From Oscillospiraceae bacterium (GTDB taxonomy: Bacteria > Bacillota > Clostridia > Oscillospirales > Oscillospiraceae): a DNA stretch of 54,911 nt. Both the position numbers and the translations under genes were made by a program. Below are positions 44,087-52,247 of the stretch, in pieces. The stretch covers positions 1 through 54,911 of the forward strand of contig JABLYK010000009.1 of the NCBI GenBank assembly GCA_018265835.1, read 5' to 3'. The notes below the pieces were generated by a model that was given only the letters and a program-made list of their open reading frames with translations, was not told where the DNA came from and made no database searches. Each line of letters begins with the position of its first letter. Position 1 is the first letter of the stretch.

Positions 44087-45268
44087 TCAAGCGTTGATCT
44101 TCTTGATCTCGAGGCTTTCCACAAACGCCTGGAACCGGGTACGGAGCTGTCCGACCGAGCCGAGGGCGTATTCTTTCTCGATGGTGCAGCAGGGCACGCC
44201 CATCTCATCGCCCAGAACGTGGGAGGCAAGAACCTTCTCATAGCTCCAGAACTCGCAGAACTTCATGTTTTCGTAGATCACGCCGTCGGCATGGAATTCG
44301 TCTACCAGCTTCTTAATCTCCGTATGGCGCTGGTCGATCTTCATGCCGTCCATGAAGCGGGCGCACTGGTTCCAGTGCAGGTAGTGACGGCAGATCGCGT
44401 CGAACGCGGTCTCGCCATCCTGAATCTCGATCTGTTCGCGGCTGGGGAAGCTGCCGAAGCAGTACCGGTCGGCCACGACCATGGCGCCGCACATCTCGAT
44501 GAGCTTCGTGAATTCGGGATCATCGATCTCGGAACCGGCAACCACCACGCGGGCGCGGAACGGGAACTCCGGCTCCGGCTCACGGGTCTTGAGCTCTTCG
44601 AGGGTCTCCTTCAGATAGGGGAGGATGAGATCGTGCGGGCATACCTGAGAAACGAGCTGGATGACGTGGAACTCATAGCCCGTGATGGGCGGGTTCGCCA
44701 GCTTGCGGAAGTTGCCGATCTCGGTGATGACTTCGCACAGCTCGTTGTGCTTTTCGATCGCGGCGCGCATGGCGGCGTCGGAGACGTCCACGCCGTGGAC
44801 CTTTGCCATCGGCTTCACGACCTTATCCGTGAGCTGCTGCTTATAGTAATCCAGATTGGTCTGATCGCCCTTCATCGGGGGGTCAATAATCGTGACAAAG
44901 AACTTGTCGTTCTTCACGGGGTCGAGCAGGAAGAAATGCTCTTCCATGCGCTCCATGGCGGCGCAGCTCTCCGCGCCGAACAGCGCGCCAAGATAGTTGT
45001 AGCCGCCTTCAATGGCGCGCTCCAGAATGGAGCGGACATACGGGCAGGTACGGCCGGTCATGTAGTAGGTTGCGACATCGGGGGACGTGCAGCGCGGCGC
45101 GCGCAGACGGGTGGAGAAGCAACCCTTCAGGTTCAGCAATACTTCCGGGATATAAAAGCAGTTATACCCCAAAGCGACGTTCCCTTCCTCGATCGCCTGC
45201 GTGACGAGCTCATTCTGCGCGTCCTGCAGGAGATTTTCGAAGAAGATCAGATGTTTCAAGTCTTTCAT
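44087..45268 (-). CDS. 2-hydroxyacyl-CoA dehydratase / benzoyl-CoA reductase family, small subunit (393 aa)
   Basis: This is the partner subunit, starting KDLKHLIFFENLLQDAQNEL. It has LGYNCFYIPEVLLNLKGCFS and a LRAPRCTSPDVATYYM stretch near the N-terminus, matching the domain that binds CoA substrate, then RTCPYVRSILERAIEG, ITGYEFHVIQLVSQVCPHDL, VVVAGSEIDDPEF and, near the end, ADGVIYENMKFCEFWSYEKV, the typical cysteine-containing strand of the family. It lies 15 bases upstream of the large subunit. ATG 45268 follows GAAGGGACAAT. A strong terminator-like hairpin sits 40 bases before the start, so expression is probably attenuated. Confidence 0.82.
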   Translation of the reverse strand: MKDLKHLIFFENLLQDAQNELVTQAIEEGNVALGYNCFYIPEVLLNLKGCFSTRLRAPRCTSPDVATYYMTGRTCPYVRSILERAIEGGYNYLGALFGAESCAAMERMEEHFFLLDPVKNDKFFVTIIDPPMKGDQTNLDYYKQQLTDKVVKPMAKVHGVDVSDAAMRAAIEKHNELCEVITEIGNFRKLANPPITGYEFHVIQLVSQVCPHDLILPYLKETLEELKTREPEPEFPFRARVVVAGSEIDDPEFTKLIEMCGAMVVADRYCFGSFPSREQIEIQDGETAFDAICRHYLHWNQCARFMDGMKIDQRHTEIKKLVDEFHADGVIYENMKFCEFWSYEKVLASHVLGDEMGVPCCTIEKEYALGSVGQLRTRFQAFVESLEIKKINA

Positions 45269-45308
45269 ATTGTCCCTTCTTTCAAAAAATTCCCCAGTGC
45301 AAATATTG

Positions 45309-45345
45309 AAAAAGACGCCAGGATGAACAACATCATGGCGTCTTT
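45309..45345 (-). terminator. Leader terminator upstream of the dehydratase operon
   Basis: AAAGACGCCA pairs with TGGCGTCTTT and is followed by TTTT on the minus strand. It lies between the promoter at 45497-45525 and the first gene, so it would stop most transcripts unless antitermination occurs. The 150-base leader before it matched no riboswitch I know. Confidence 0.75.
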
Positions 45346-45496
45346 GACGAACTTGTCGAGCGGCCTTCCGGAGCCGGAAAGCCGATTTCCTGCTGAAAAC
45401 ATCGTCGGTAGTCAAACACGCTCTGCGCCGCTTTTGCTTGCCATTTTCTTGACAATCAAAAGCGTATTTCAACAAATTTGCTAACGTATCATCATA

Positions 45497-45525
45497 AAAA
45501 TATCACGTGTTTTGTGACCTGTCAA
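45497..45525 (-). promoter_or_regulatory. Promoter of the dehydratase leader
   Basis: -35 TTGACA (45525-45520) and -10 TATTTT (45502-45497) with a 17-base spacer. Confidence 0.7.
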
Positions 45526-45579
45526 CAGCAAAAAGCCAATTCTTTCACAGGAGGCACATGTTGGGGCAGAAATGCCCGC

Positions 45580-45978
45580 TCAGTCGTGACCGCATTCGTG
45601 CGAGCCGCAGCCGTGGTCCCCGCAGGTGTGCCCCTCCCCGTGGTGATGGTGCTGGCACATGGTGTCCGGGTTATAGTTCAGCGAGCCGGCAAGCAGTGCC
45701 TGCACCGCCGCGTCCGCCTCGCCGGCAGCGCCGGGATACAGCTCGATGCCCGCCTGCGCAAGCGCCGTGCGCGCGCCGCCGCCGATGCCGCCGCAGATCA
45801 GCACCTGCACGTCCATGCCGCTCAGCAGCGTCGCCAGCGCGCCGTGGCCGCTGCCGTTCGTGCCGACGACCGACGCCGAGACAACCTGTCCGTTTTCGAC
45901 CTCGTAGACCTTGAACTGCTCCGTGTGGCCAAAGTGCTGAAAGATCATTCCGTTTTCATATGTAACCGCAATTTTCAT
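45580..45978 (-). CDS. NifX/NifB-type dinitrogenase cofactor domain protein with metal-binding tail (132 aa)
   Basis: The first 100 residues are a dinitrogenase iron-molybdenum cofactor (NifX-like) domain: KIAVTYENGMIFQHFGHTEQ with the conserved FGH, then VLICGGIGGGARTALAQAGI. The last 30 residues are rich in His and Cys (CQHHHHGEGHTCGDHGCGSH), likely a metal-binding tail. Such stand-alone proteins in clostridia are thought to carry iron-sulfur or metal cofactors; nothing else for nitrogen fixation is present. ATG 45978 starts at the conserved KIAVTYE; an upstream ATG at 46011 is possible. A DUF134 gene lies upstream, a pairing common in anaerobes. Confidence 0.88.
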   Translation of the reverse strand: MKIAVTYENGMIFQHFGHTEQFKVYEVENGQVVSASVVGTNGSGHGALATLLSGMDVQVLICGGIGGGARTALAQAGIELYPGAAGEADAAVQALLAGSLNYNPDTMCQHHHHGEGHTCGDHGCGSHECGHD

Positions 45979-46085
45979 TTGGAAGGACTCCTTTTCTGTC
46001 GTTTCTGACATATGTCATTTATGCCATTGTACCACACATTCCCGAAATGTCAACGGGAAGAAGCAGGAAGGCGTCGCGGAGACGC

Positions 46086-46475
46086 TCAGCCGGTTTCGCA
46101 GCAGCTCCTTTTGCACCCGCAGGCATCGTCCTGGCAGCAGGTGCAGTTGCGGCGCACGCAGTTTTTGCCGCAGCAGTTTTGCGCCTGACTGCACAGCGAA
46201 TAGCTTCCGCCGGTGATGACGAGACGCTTGCCGTTGACCAGCGCGTCGGCAACTTTGGCGCGCGCGGCGTTGTACATGGCCTGCACGGTCGTGCGGGCGA
46301 CCTGCATCTGCGCGGCGCACTCGTCCTGCGTGAGCTGGAGGTGGTCGATCAGGCGAATGGTCTCAAACTCGTCCACGCCGAGCAGGACGGCTTCGCCGTC
46401 TCCGCCGCCCTTGGGGCAGAACTCCCCCGTCGTCGGCAGCGCGCAGATATTCCGTTTTTTAACCGGTCTCGCCAT
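46086..46475 (-). CDS. DUF134 HTH protein with Cys-rich tail (129 aa)
   Basis: DUF134 proteins are small putative DNA-binding proteins of anaerobes and archaea. The N-terminal ARPVKKRNICALPTTGEFCP and VDEFETIRLIDHLQLTQDEC match the family, and QMQVARTTVQAMYNAARAKV looks like a sigma-70 region 4-type HTH. The last 40 residues carry about ten cysteines (NCCGKNCVRRNCTCCQDDAC), suggesting metal or cluster sensing. It lies upstream of the NifX-like gene on the same strand and may regulate it. The promoter is at 46508-46535. Confidence 0.9.
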   Translation of the reverse strand: MARPVKKRNICALPTTGEFCPKGGGDGEAVLLGVDEFETIRLIDHLQLTQDECAAQMQVARTTVQAMYNAARAKVADALVNGKRLVITGGSYSLCSQAQNCCGKNCVRRNCTCCQDDACGCKRSCCETG

Positions 46476-46507
46476 CGGAGCGTCCTCCCCAGCCCGTTTT
46501 TCTACTT

Positions 46508-46535
46508 ATTATAAATGCTTTCCCCAAAATGTCAA
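46508..46535 (-). promoter_or_regulatory. Promoter of the DUF134 gene
   Basis: -35 TTGACA (46535-46530), overlapping the stop codon of the TetR gene, and -10 TATAAT (46513-46508), 16-base spacer. Confidence 0.8.
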
Positions 46536-47113
46536 ACCGGGTCGGCTGACCGCCCTCGCATCAGCCGGAGATACGCCGTGCTCTGGTGGAGGAACGCGTC
46601 CGAATCGAAGTCCGCATTGCGCAGCGCCTCCTGCACAATCAGCCCGTCGGACGCGAGCAGGATCAGCCACGTGAGATAGTCCGCCTGCACAGCGTCGGTA
46701 CGCTCGGCGATTTTTTCCGCAATGAGCGTTTCGAACGCGCGGTAGCGCTCCAGCAGCTTTTCGCGCAGCGCCTCGTCGCCGAGCATGGCGGCATGGATCA
46801 GGTGCAGGCGCATCCCGGCCGAGGCCGTGTTGCGCTCCACGACGTATTTGACCAGGCGGGGCATGGAGGTGTCCTTCTCCTTGTTCTCCGTCCACGCGAT
46901 CAGCTCGTCCCACTGCTGGTCGAGATAGCGGTTGGTGATATCGAACAGGATGTCCGTCTTGGTTTTATAATGGTAATAGAGCGTTCCCTTCGAAACGCCG
47001 GACGCCGCCGCAATCTCGGCCAGCGAAATGTCCGAGAGCGTCTTGTGCTCCAGCAATTCTACGGTCGCCTCCAGAATCTTTTCCTTCACATTGTCCTTAC
47101 GCGGTGCAGCCAT
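46532..47113 (-). CDS. TetR/AcrR-family regulator (193 aa)
   Basis: The N-terminal HTH domain is clear: VKEKILEATVELLEHKTLSD, ISLAEIAAASGVSKGTLYYH with the recognition helix, then YKTKTDILFDITNRYLDQQW. The remaining 130 residues are the helical ligand-binding and dimer domain. It is divergent from the five-gene redox operon at 47296, and a 20-base near-perfect palindrome lies just downstream of that operon's promoter, so it most likely represses the operon until a substrate or intermediate binds (inference). Confidence 0.92.
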   Translation of the reverse strand: MAAPRKDNVKEKILEATVELLEHKTLSDISLAEIAAASGVSKGTLYYHYKTKTDILFDITNRYLDQQWDELIAWTENKEKDTSMPRLVKYVVERNTASAGMRLHLIHAAMLGDEALREKLLERYRAFETLIAEKIAERTDAVQADYLTWLILLASDGLIVQEALRNADFDSDAFLHQSTAYLRLMRGRSADPV

Positions 47114-47217
47114 CGTATTCTCCGTTCTGAATGAGATGCCCCTATTCTATGCTCTTTTCCCCAAATTGTCCAGAATAAATAAAAAATTTGAACTTTTTTG
47201 CGAAAAGATGCACAAAC

Positions 47218-47246
47218 TTGACAATACACGACAAAAGAAGTATGAT
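47218..47246 (+). promoter_or_regulatory. Promoter of the redox/kinase operon
   Basis: -35 TTGACA (47218-47223) and -10 TATGAT (47241-47246) with a 17-base spacer. Confidence 0.88.
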
Positions 47247-47256
47247 ACTTTTATCC

Positions 47257-47276
47257 AGTCGGTCAATTGGCCGACT
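47257..47276. promoter_or_regulatory. TetR-type operator
   Basis: AGTCGGTCAATTGGCCGACT is a 20-base palindrome with one imperfect base pair. It begins about 10 bases after the -10 box, where a bound TetR dimer would block initiation. Confidence 0.78.
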
Positions 47277-47295
47277 TTGTTTCGAGGGAAGAGAC

Positions 47296-49002
47296 ATGAA
47301 CATCTCCGCATGCAACCGAAAACTGAATAAGGCCTTCGGCGGGCGCGTACACGCCTCGCTGGAGGACAACTGCATCGTGCTGCGCGGCACGCTGGATGCG
47401 TGGGACGACGTAGTCCGTGCCTGCCAGATGGCCGCGACGAAAGCCTCCAGCTGCCACGTGGTAAACGACATCACCTTCACCGGGGCGGCGATCCCGCCCA
47501 TGCGTATGCCGTCGCTGCGCGACGATGCGCTGGAGGGCAAAACGCCGGATGTGCTCATCATCGGCGGCGGCATTTCGGGCGTGTCCATCGCGCGCGAGCT
47601 GTCGCGCTGGAAGCTCGACATTCTGCTCGTGGAGAAGGAGGCCGACCTCGCGCTCGGCGCCTCCGGCCGGAACGACGGCGAGGTGCACCCCGGCATCGAC
47701 CTCGGCCGCGGCTCGCTCAAGCACAAATACGTCCGGCGCGGCAACGCCATGTACGATCAGATCTGTAAGGAGCTGGACGTCCCGTTCCATCGCGTGGGGC
47801 AGTACGTCAACTTCCTGTGGTACTGGCCGCTGCCGCTCGTGGCGGTCTACTGTCTCGTGCGCAAATACCGCGACGGCATTTCCGACACGCGCCTCGTCTT
47901 CCGCAGGGAGCTGCGCGAAAAGGAGCCGAACTTCAATCCTGAGACGAAATTTGCCATCTCCAACCCCAGCTCCGGCTGCGTGTGTCCCTACGGACTCACG
48001 ATCGCTTATGCGGAAAACGCCGTGACGAACGGCGCGCACATCTCGCTCAACACCGCCGTGACCGGCATGGACGCGGAAGGCGGCAAAATCACCGCCGTAC
48101 ACACCAACCGCGGCACCGTCCGCCCGGCGCTCGTCATCAACGCCGCGGGCGTGTTCAGCGAGGAGGTCGCGCGCATGGCGGGCGACCGGTTCTTCTCCAT
48201 TCACCCGCGCCGCGGCACGAATTCGATTCTCGACCGCAAGGCCGGGGCGCTTATGCAGTCCATCGCGTCGATCAAGGGGCTGCAGCTCGTCTCCAAAACG
48301 CACACAAAGGGCGGCGGCATTCTGCACACCGTGCACGACAATCTGCTCATCGGCCCCGATGCGGTGGAGACGTATGAAAAGGAAAACACCGCCACGCATC
48401 CGGAGAGCATTGCGCGCGTGTTTGAAAAGCAGAAAATCACGATGCCGCAGCTCACCGAGCGCGACATCATCACCTATTTCACCGGCGTGCGCGCAGCCAC
48501 CTTCGAGGAGGATTTCATCATCGAGCCGGGGCGCAAAACGCACAATCTCATCCACTGCGCGGGCATCCAGTCGCCAGGGCTCACCACCGCGCCTGCCGTC
48601 GCGTGCGACGTGGCGGACATGGCCGTGCAGGCGCTGCGCAAGGCGAAATCCGTCGTCCGCAACCCGGACTTTGACCCCTGCCGCAAGGGCGTGCCCGTGC
48701 TGCGCGACATGGACGACGCGGCGCGCGCAAAGCTGATCGCGGAAAACCCGGACTACGGCGTGATCGTCTGCCGGTGCGAGGAGGTCAGCCGCGGCGAGAT
48801 TCTCGACGCGCTGCGCTCTCCCGTCTGCGTGCCGACGGTGGACGGCGTGAAAAAGCGCGTCCGGCCCGGCATGGGCCGGTGCCAGGGCGGGTTCTGCTCG
48901 CCGCAGGTCGTCAGGATCATCGCGGAATTTCTGGGTGTGCCGCTCAGCGAGGTGCGCAAGTCCTCGGCGGAATCGCCCATTGTGTTCGGCCCGACGAAGT
49001 AA
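47296..49002 (+). CDS. GlpA-like FAD-dependent oxidoreductase with BFD-like [2Fe-2S] domain (568 aa)
   Basis: A DAO-fold flavoprotein resembling the catalytic subunit of anaerobic glycerol-3-phosphate dehydrogenase. Residues 1-75 are an extra N-terminal domain, BON-like in appearance (RVHASLEDNCIVLRGTLDAW). The FAD site is VLIIGGGISGVSIARELSRW near residue 85, followed by VEKEADLALGASGRNDGEVH. The last 85 residues form a BFD-like domain with CRCEEVSRGEI and GRCQGGFCSPQVV, whose four cysteines bind [2Fe-2S]. Substrate is unproven. It is first in a five-gene operon after a TetR operator. ATG 47296 follows GAGGGAAGAG. Confidence 0.9.
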   Translation: MNISACNRKLNKAFGGRVHASLEDNCIVLRGTLDAWDDVVRACQMAATKASSCHVVNDITFTGAAIPPMRMPSLRDDALEGKTPDVLIIGGGISGVSIARELSRWKLDILLVEKEADLALGASGRNDGEVHPGIDLGRGSLKHKYVRRGNAMYDQICKELDVPFHRVGQYVNFLWYWPLPLVAVYCLVRKYRDGISDTRLVFRRELREKEPNFNPETKFAISNPSSGCVCPYGLTIAYAENAVTNGAHISLNTAVTGMDAEGGKITAVHTNRGTVRPALVINAAGVFSEEVARMAGDRFFSIHPRRGTNSILDRKAGALMQSIASIKGLQLVSKTHTKGGGILHTVHDNLLIGPDAVETYEKENTATHPESIARVFEKQKITMPQLTERDIITYFTGVRAATFEEDFIIEPGRKTHNLIHCAGIQSPGLTTAPAVACDVADMAVQALRKAKSVVRNPDFDPCRKGVPVLRDMDDAARAKLIAENPDYGVIVCRCEEVSRGEILDALRSPVCVPTVDGVKKRVRPGMGRCQGGFCSPQVVRIIAEFLGVPLSEVRKSSAESPIVFGPTK

Positions 49003-49017
49003 AGGAGGGGCGCTGTC

Positions 49018-50271
49018 ATGGAACAATATGATGTCATCGTCATCGGCGGCGGCCCAGCGGGTCTGGCCGCGGCGATCTCCGCGCATGAAAACGGCGCGAA
49101 AACGCTGCTGATCGAGCGCGAAGCGCGGCTCGGCGGTATGCTCAAGCAGTGCATCCACGACGGGTTTGGCCTCTCCCGCTTCGGTGAGCGGCTCGCAGGC
49201 CCGGAATATGTCGAGCGCTTTATCGACCGGTTCCGCGCGCTCGGCATCGAAGCGCAGACGCGCACCTTCGTCACGCGCGTGGAGCGGCACGAAGCTTCCT
49301 TCACCGTTGTGACGGTCAATCAGGACGGCCTGACCCGTTACGGCGCAAAAACGCTCATTCTCGCCACCGGCTGCCGGGAGCGCACTGCAAAGCAGGTGTC
49401 CATCCACGGCACGCGCCCCGCGGGCGTGTTCACCGCCGGAACGGCGCAGCATTTTACGAATCTGCTCGGCGTGATGCCGGCAAAAAAATGCGTCATCCTC
49501 GGCAGCGGCGATATCGGCCTGATCATGGCGCGCCGCCTGACGCTGGAGGGCGCGGAGGTGCTCGGCGTATATGAGGCGAAGCCCACACCCTCGGGTCTCA
49601 CGCGCAACATCCACCAGTGCCTGCATGATTACGGCATCCCGCTGCACCTGTCGCACACCGTCACGCGTGTGTTCGGGCAGGACCGGCTCACCGGCGTGGA
49701 GATCGCGGAGGTGGACGAACAGATGCGGCCCATCCCCGGCACGGAGCAGCAGCTGGCGTGCGACGCGCTGATCGTCTCGGTCGGCCTCATCCCGGAAAAC
49801 GAGCTGGCAGAGTCCCTGAACGTGCCGCTTGATCCGCGCACGAAAGGCCCCGTCTGCGACGGGCAGCTCATGACGGAGGTACCGGGCATCTTCTCGTGCG
49901 GCAACGCGCTGCACGTCAACGATCTGGTGGATTACGTCTCCGCAAGCGGCGAGACGGCCGGCAGAAACGCCGCGCACTACGCACGGCGCACGCGCGACGA
50001 AATCGCGCTCGGCGCATCGGAGCGGTTTCAGTATCTCGTCCCGCAGCGGCTCGACCGCGGGGCAGACAATTCCGCCGTCACGGTGTATTTTCGCAGCAGC
50101 GCGGTGCTGGGCAAGTGCCGCGTCACGCTCACGGTGGACGGCAAAGCCGTCTGGTCCAAAAAGTATCCGTTCCTGCGCCCGCCCGAGATGCAGCAGCTCA
50201 CGCTGGATTTCGGCAGCTTCGGCATCGCGGACGCAGCTTCGGCGCAATTTGAAATCGAGGTGGAGGCATGA
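49018..50271 (+). CDS. NAD(P)/FAD-dependent oxidoreductase (417 aa)
   Basis: A two-dinucleotide-fold flavoprotein. The FAD motif YDVIVIGGGPAGLAAAISAH is at the N-terminus, ATGCRERTAKQVSIHGTRPA in the middle, the NAD(P) motif KKCVILGSGDIGLIMARRL near residue 160, and the second FAD-contact IFSCGNALHVNDLVDYVS near 300. It lacks the CxxC of thioredoxin reductases. Together with the GlpA-like protein before it and DUF1667 after it, it forms a conserved trio in clostridia, probably shuttling electrons from substrate oxidation to NAD(P) or a quinone-like acceptor. The stop overlaps the next start (ATGA). Confidence 0.9.
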   Translation: MEQYDVIVIGGGPAGLAAAISAHENGAKTLLIEREARLGGMLKQCIHDGFGLSRFGERLAGPEYVERFIDRFRALGIEAQTRTFVTRVERHEASFTVVTVNQDGLTRYGAKTLILATGCRERTAKQVSIHGTRPAGVFTAGTAQHFTNLLGVMPAKKCVILGSGDIGLIMARRLTLEGAEVLGVYEAKPTPSGLTRNIHQCLHDYGIPLHLSHTVTRVFGQDRLTGVEIAEVDEQMRPIPGTEQQLACDALIVSVGLIPENELAESLNVPLDPRTKGPVCDGQLMTEVPGIFSCGNALHVNDLVDYVSASGETAGRNAAHYARRTRDEIALGASERFQYLVPQRLDRGADNSAVTVYFRSSAVLGKCRVTLTVDGKAVWSKKYPFLRPPEMQQLTLDFGSFGIADAASAQFEIEVEA

Positions 50272-50633
50272 AGGAGCTTGTCTGCATCGGCTGCCCGCGC
50301 GGCTGCCTGCTGCACATAGAACAAAGCGGCGAAGAATTCGTTGTCACCGGCAACACCTGCAACCGCGGCAAAGAATTCGCCATCTCCGAAATGACCGCGC
50401 CGAAGCGCACCATCTGCTCCACGGTGAAAACCGCGTTTCCCGAAACGCCGGTGCTGCCCGTGCGCGTGTCGGCGGACATTCCGAAGGAGCGCATCTTCGA
50501 CGTGATGGCGCAGATTCGCACCGTCACCGTGACGGTGCGAATCGGCCGCGGCGACGTGGTGATCCCAAACGTACTGGGGCTCGGCGTTGACATTATCGCC
50601 ACCAGCAACATCCTGCGTACTGAAAAAGGCTGA
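50268..50633 (+). CDS. DUF1667 protein (121 aa)
   Basis: A small protein with an N-terminal cysteine cluster, KELVCIGCPRGCLLHIE and GNTCNRGKEFA (four cysteines in the first 40 residues), followed by SEMTAPKRTICSTVKT and the DVMAQIRTVTVTVRIGRGDV region typical of DUF1667. It probably holds an iron-sulfur cluster and transfers electrons for the two flavoproteins encoded upstream. It overlaps the upstream gene by four bases. The kinase gene starts 58 bases later. Confidence 0.93.
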   Translation: MKELVCIGCPRGCLLHIEQSGEEFVVTGNTCNRGKEFAISEMTAPKRTICSTVKTAFPETPVLPVRVSADIPKERIFDVMAQIRTVTVTVRIGRGDVVIPNVLGLGVDIIATSNILRTEKG

Positions 50634-50690
50634 ATATACTGAATATAGAGAGCAAAAATAAGAGGCCGCAAGGCCATGGGAGGGATCTGC

Positions 50691-52247
50691 TTGAACAAAC
50701 CGCTGGTGCTGACCTGCGACATCGGCACACAAAGCGCGCGGTCGCTGTTTGTCGATCCGGACGGCAACATCGTAGACGTATGTCAGAGCAAATACGCCGA
50801 GCCGTACTTCTCGAAGGAGCCGGGCTGGGCGGAGCAGAAGCCGGAGTTCTATTTTGACCAGCTCTGCCAGACCGCAAAGACGCTGTGCGAGCGCAACGCA
50901 GCGCTGCTGCCGGACGTGACCGCCATGACCATCACCTGTATCCGCGATACGGTGCTGTGTCTGGATGAGAACAACCAGCCGCTGCGCGACATCATCCTCT
51001 GGCTTGACAACCGCACCTCCGATCCCGAGGGCGCCATGCCCGCGGGGCGGATGCTGCTGTTCAAACTGGCCGGCATGGAGGAAACGGCAAAGATCGTCTA
51101 CGCCGCCTCCGCCGGAAACTGGATCATGCGCAACGAGCCGGAAATCTGGGAGAAGACAAAAAAATATGTCATGCTCCCGACGTATCTCAACTACAAGCTC
51201 ACCGGAAATCTGGTAGACTCAGCTTCGAACATGATCGGCCATGTCCCGTTTGATTACAAAAACCGCTGCTGGATGAAAGAGAACAAACTGACCCGCTGCT
51301 TCTGCGACATTCCACTCAGCAAGCTGTGCGATCTCGTGGAATCCGGTACGGTCATCGGCCACATTACGAAGGAAGTCAGCGATCTGACCGGCATCCCGGA
51401 GGGGCTGCCGCTGATCTCCTCCGGCTCGGACAAGGGCTGCGAGACGCTGGGGCTCGCCGTCACAGGGCCGGACAAGGCCTCCGTCTCCTTCGGCACAACC
51501 GCGACACTCCAATTCAATGTCAAGAACTATGTCGAGCCGCAGCAGTTCATGCCCGCCTACCCCGCCGTGCAGAACGACCACTACAACCCGGAGATTGAGA
51601 TCTACCGCGGGTTCTGGCTGCTGTCGTGGTATGTCAAGGAGTTCGGCGCGGCGGACGCGGCGGACGCCGAAAAGCTCGGCTGCGCGCCGGAAGCGCTGCT
51701 CGACCAGCGCATCCGCGACCTGCCCGCCGGGTGCGACGGGCTGCTGCTCCAGCCGTACTGGACGCCGGGCATCCTGCAGCCGGATTCACTCGGCGCGGTC
51801 ATCGGCTTCACCGACCACCACACGCGCTACCACCTCTACCGCGCCATCATCGAGGGCCTGTGTCTGGAGCTGTACATGGCCCTGAACATTATGGAAAAGC
51901 GCTCCGGCCTGCACATTCAGGAAATCCGCATCGCCGGCGGCGGCGCGCGCAGCGACGTGGTCTGCCAGATCGCGGCAGACGTGTTCGGTCTGCCTGTCAC
52001 GCGCACACAGACGCACGAGGCCTGCTCCATCGGCTCGTCCATGGTCGCGTTTGTGGCGCAGGGCGTGTTCCCGGATTATGACGCAGCCGTGGCCAGCATG
52101 GTTCATGAAAAGGACACCTTCCTGCCCAACGCGGAAAACCACAGCGTTTACGCCGAGATTTACGAGCAGGCATACAGCAAGATCTATCCCCGGCTTCGCC
52201 CCATCTACCGAAAACTGATTGGACTTAAAAGGAGGACTGCGCAATGA
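50691..52247 (+). CDS. FGGY-family carbohydrate kinase (518 aa)
   Basis: An ASKHA-fold sugar or polyol kinase. The ATP-binding phosphate-1 motif is PLVLTCDIGTQSARSLFVD; ILWLDNRTSD and SGSDKGCETLGLAVTGPDKA hold the substrate region and the catalytic Asp; SFGTTATLQF, YRAIIEGLCLELYMALNIME and RIAGGGARSDVVCQIAADVF complete the family pattern. It resembles xylulokinase and glycerol kinase alike; the substrate cannot be assigned. TTG 50691 is chosen because GGGAGGG lies 6 bases upstream, while the ATG at 50676 precedes that site. The stop overlaps the next start (ATGA). Confidence 0.9.
   Translation: MNKPLVLTCDIGTQSARSLFVDPDGNIVDVCQSKYAEPYFSKEPGWAEQKPEFYFDQLCQTAKTLCERNAALLPDVTAMTITCIRDTVLCLDENNQPLRDIILWLDNRTSDPEGAMPAGRMLLFKLAGMEETAKIVYAASAGNWIMRNEPEIWEKTKKYVMLPTYLNYKLTGNLVDSASNMIGHVPFDYKNRCWMKENKLTRCFCDIPLSKLCDLVESGTVIGHITKEVSDLTGIPEGLPLISSGSDKGCETLGLAVTGPDKASVSFGTTATLQFNVKNYVEPQQFMPAYPAVQNDHYNPEIEIYRGFWLLSWYVKEFGAADAADAEKLGCAPEALLDQRIRDLPAGCDGLLLQPYWTPGILQPDSLGAVIGFTDHHTRYHLYRAIIEGLCLELYMALNIMEKRSGLHIQEIRIAGGGARSDVVCQIAADVFGLPVTRTQTHEACSIGSSMVAFVAQGVFPDYDAAVASMVHEKDTFLPNAENHSVYAEIYEQAYSKIYPRLRPIYRKLIGLKRRTAQ

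Noticed and set aside
42266..45484. A 1072-codon open frame on the plus strand opposite the dehydratase genes
   Set aside because: It is antisense to two genes with clear family motifs, has no ribosome binding site and shows His/Arg/Val-rich composition typical of the reverse frame of GC-rich genes.
47263..50247. A 994-codon open frame on the minus strand opposite the first flavoprotein genes
   Set aside because: A composition shadow: the plus-strand genes have FAD motifs, ribosome binding sites and tight coupling, while this frame has none.
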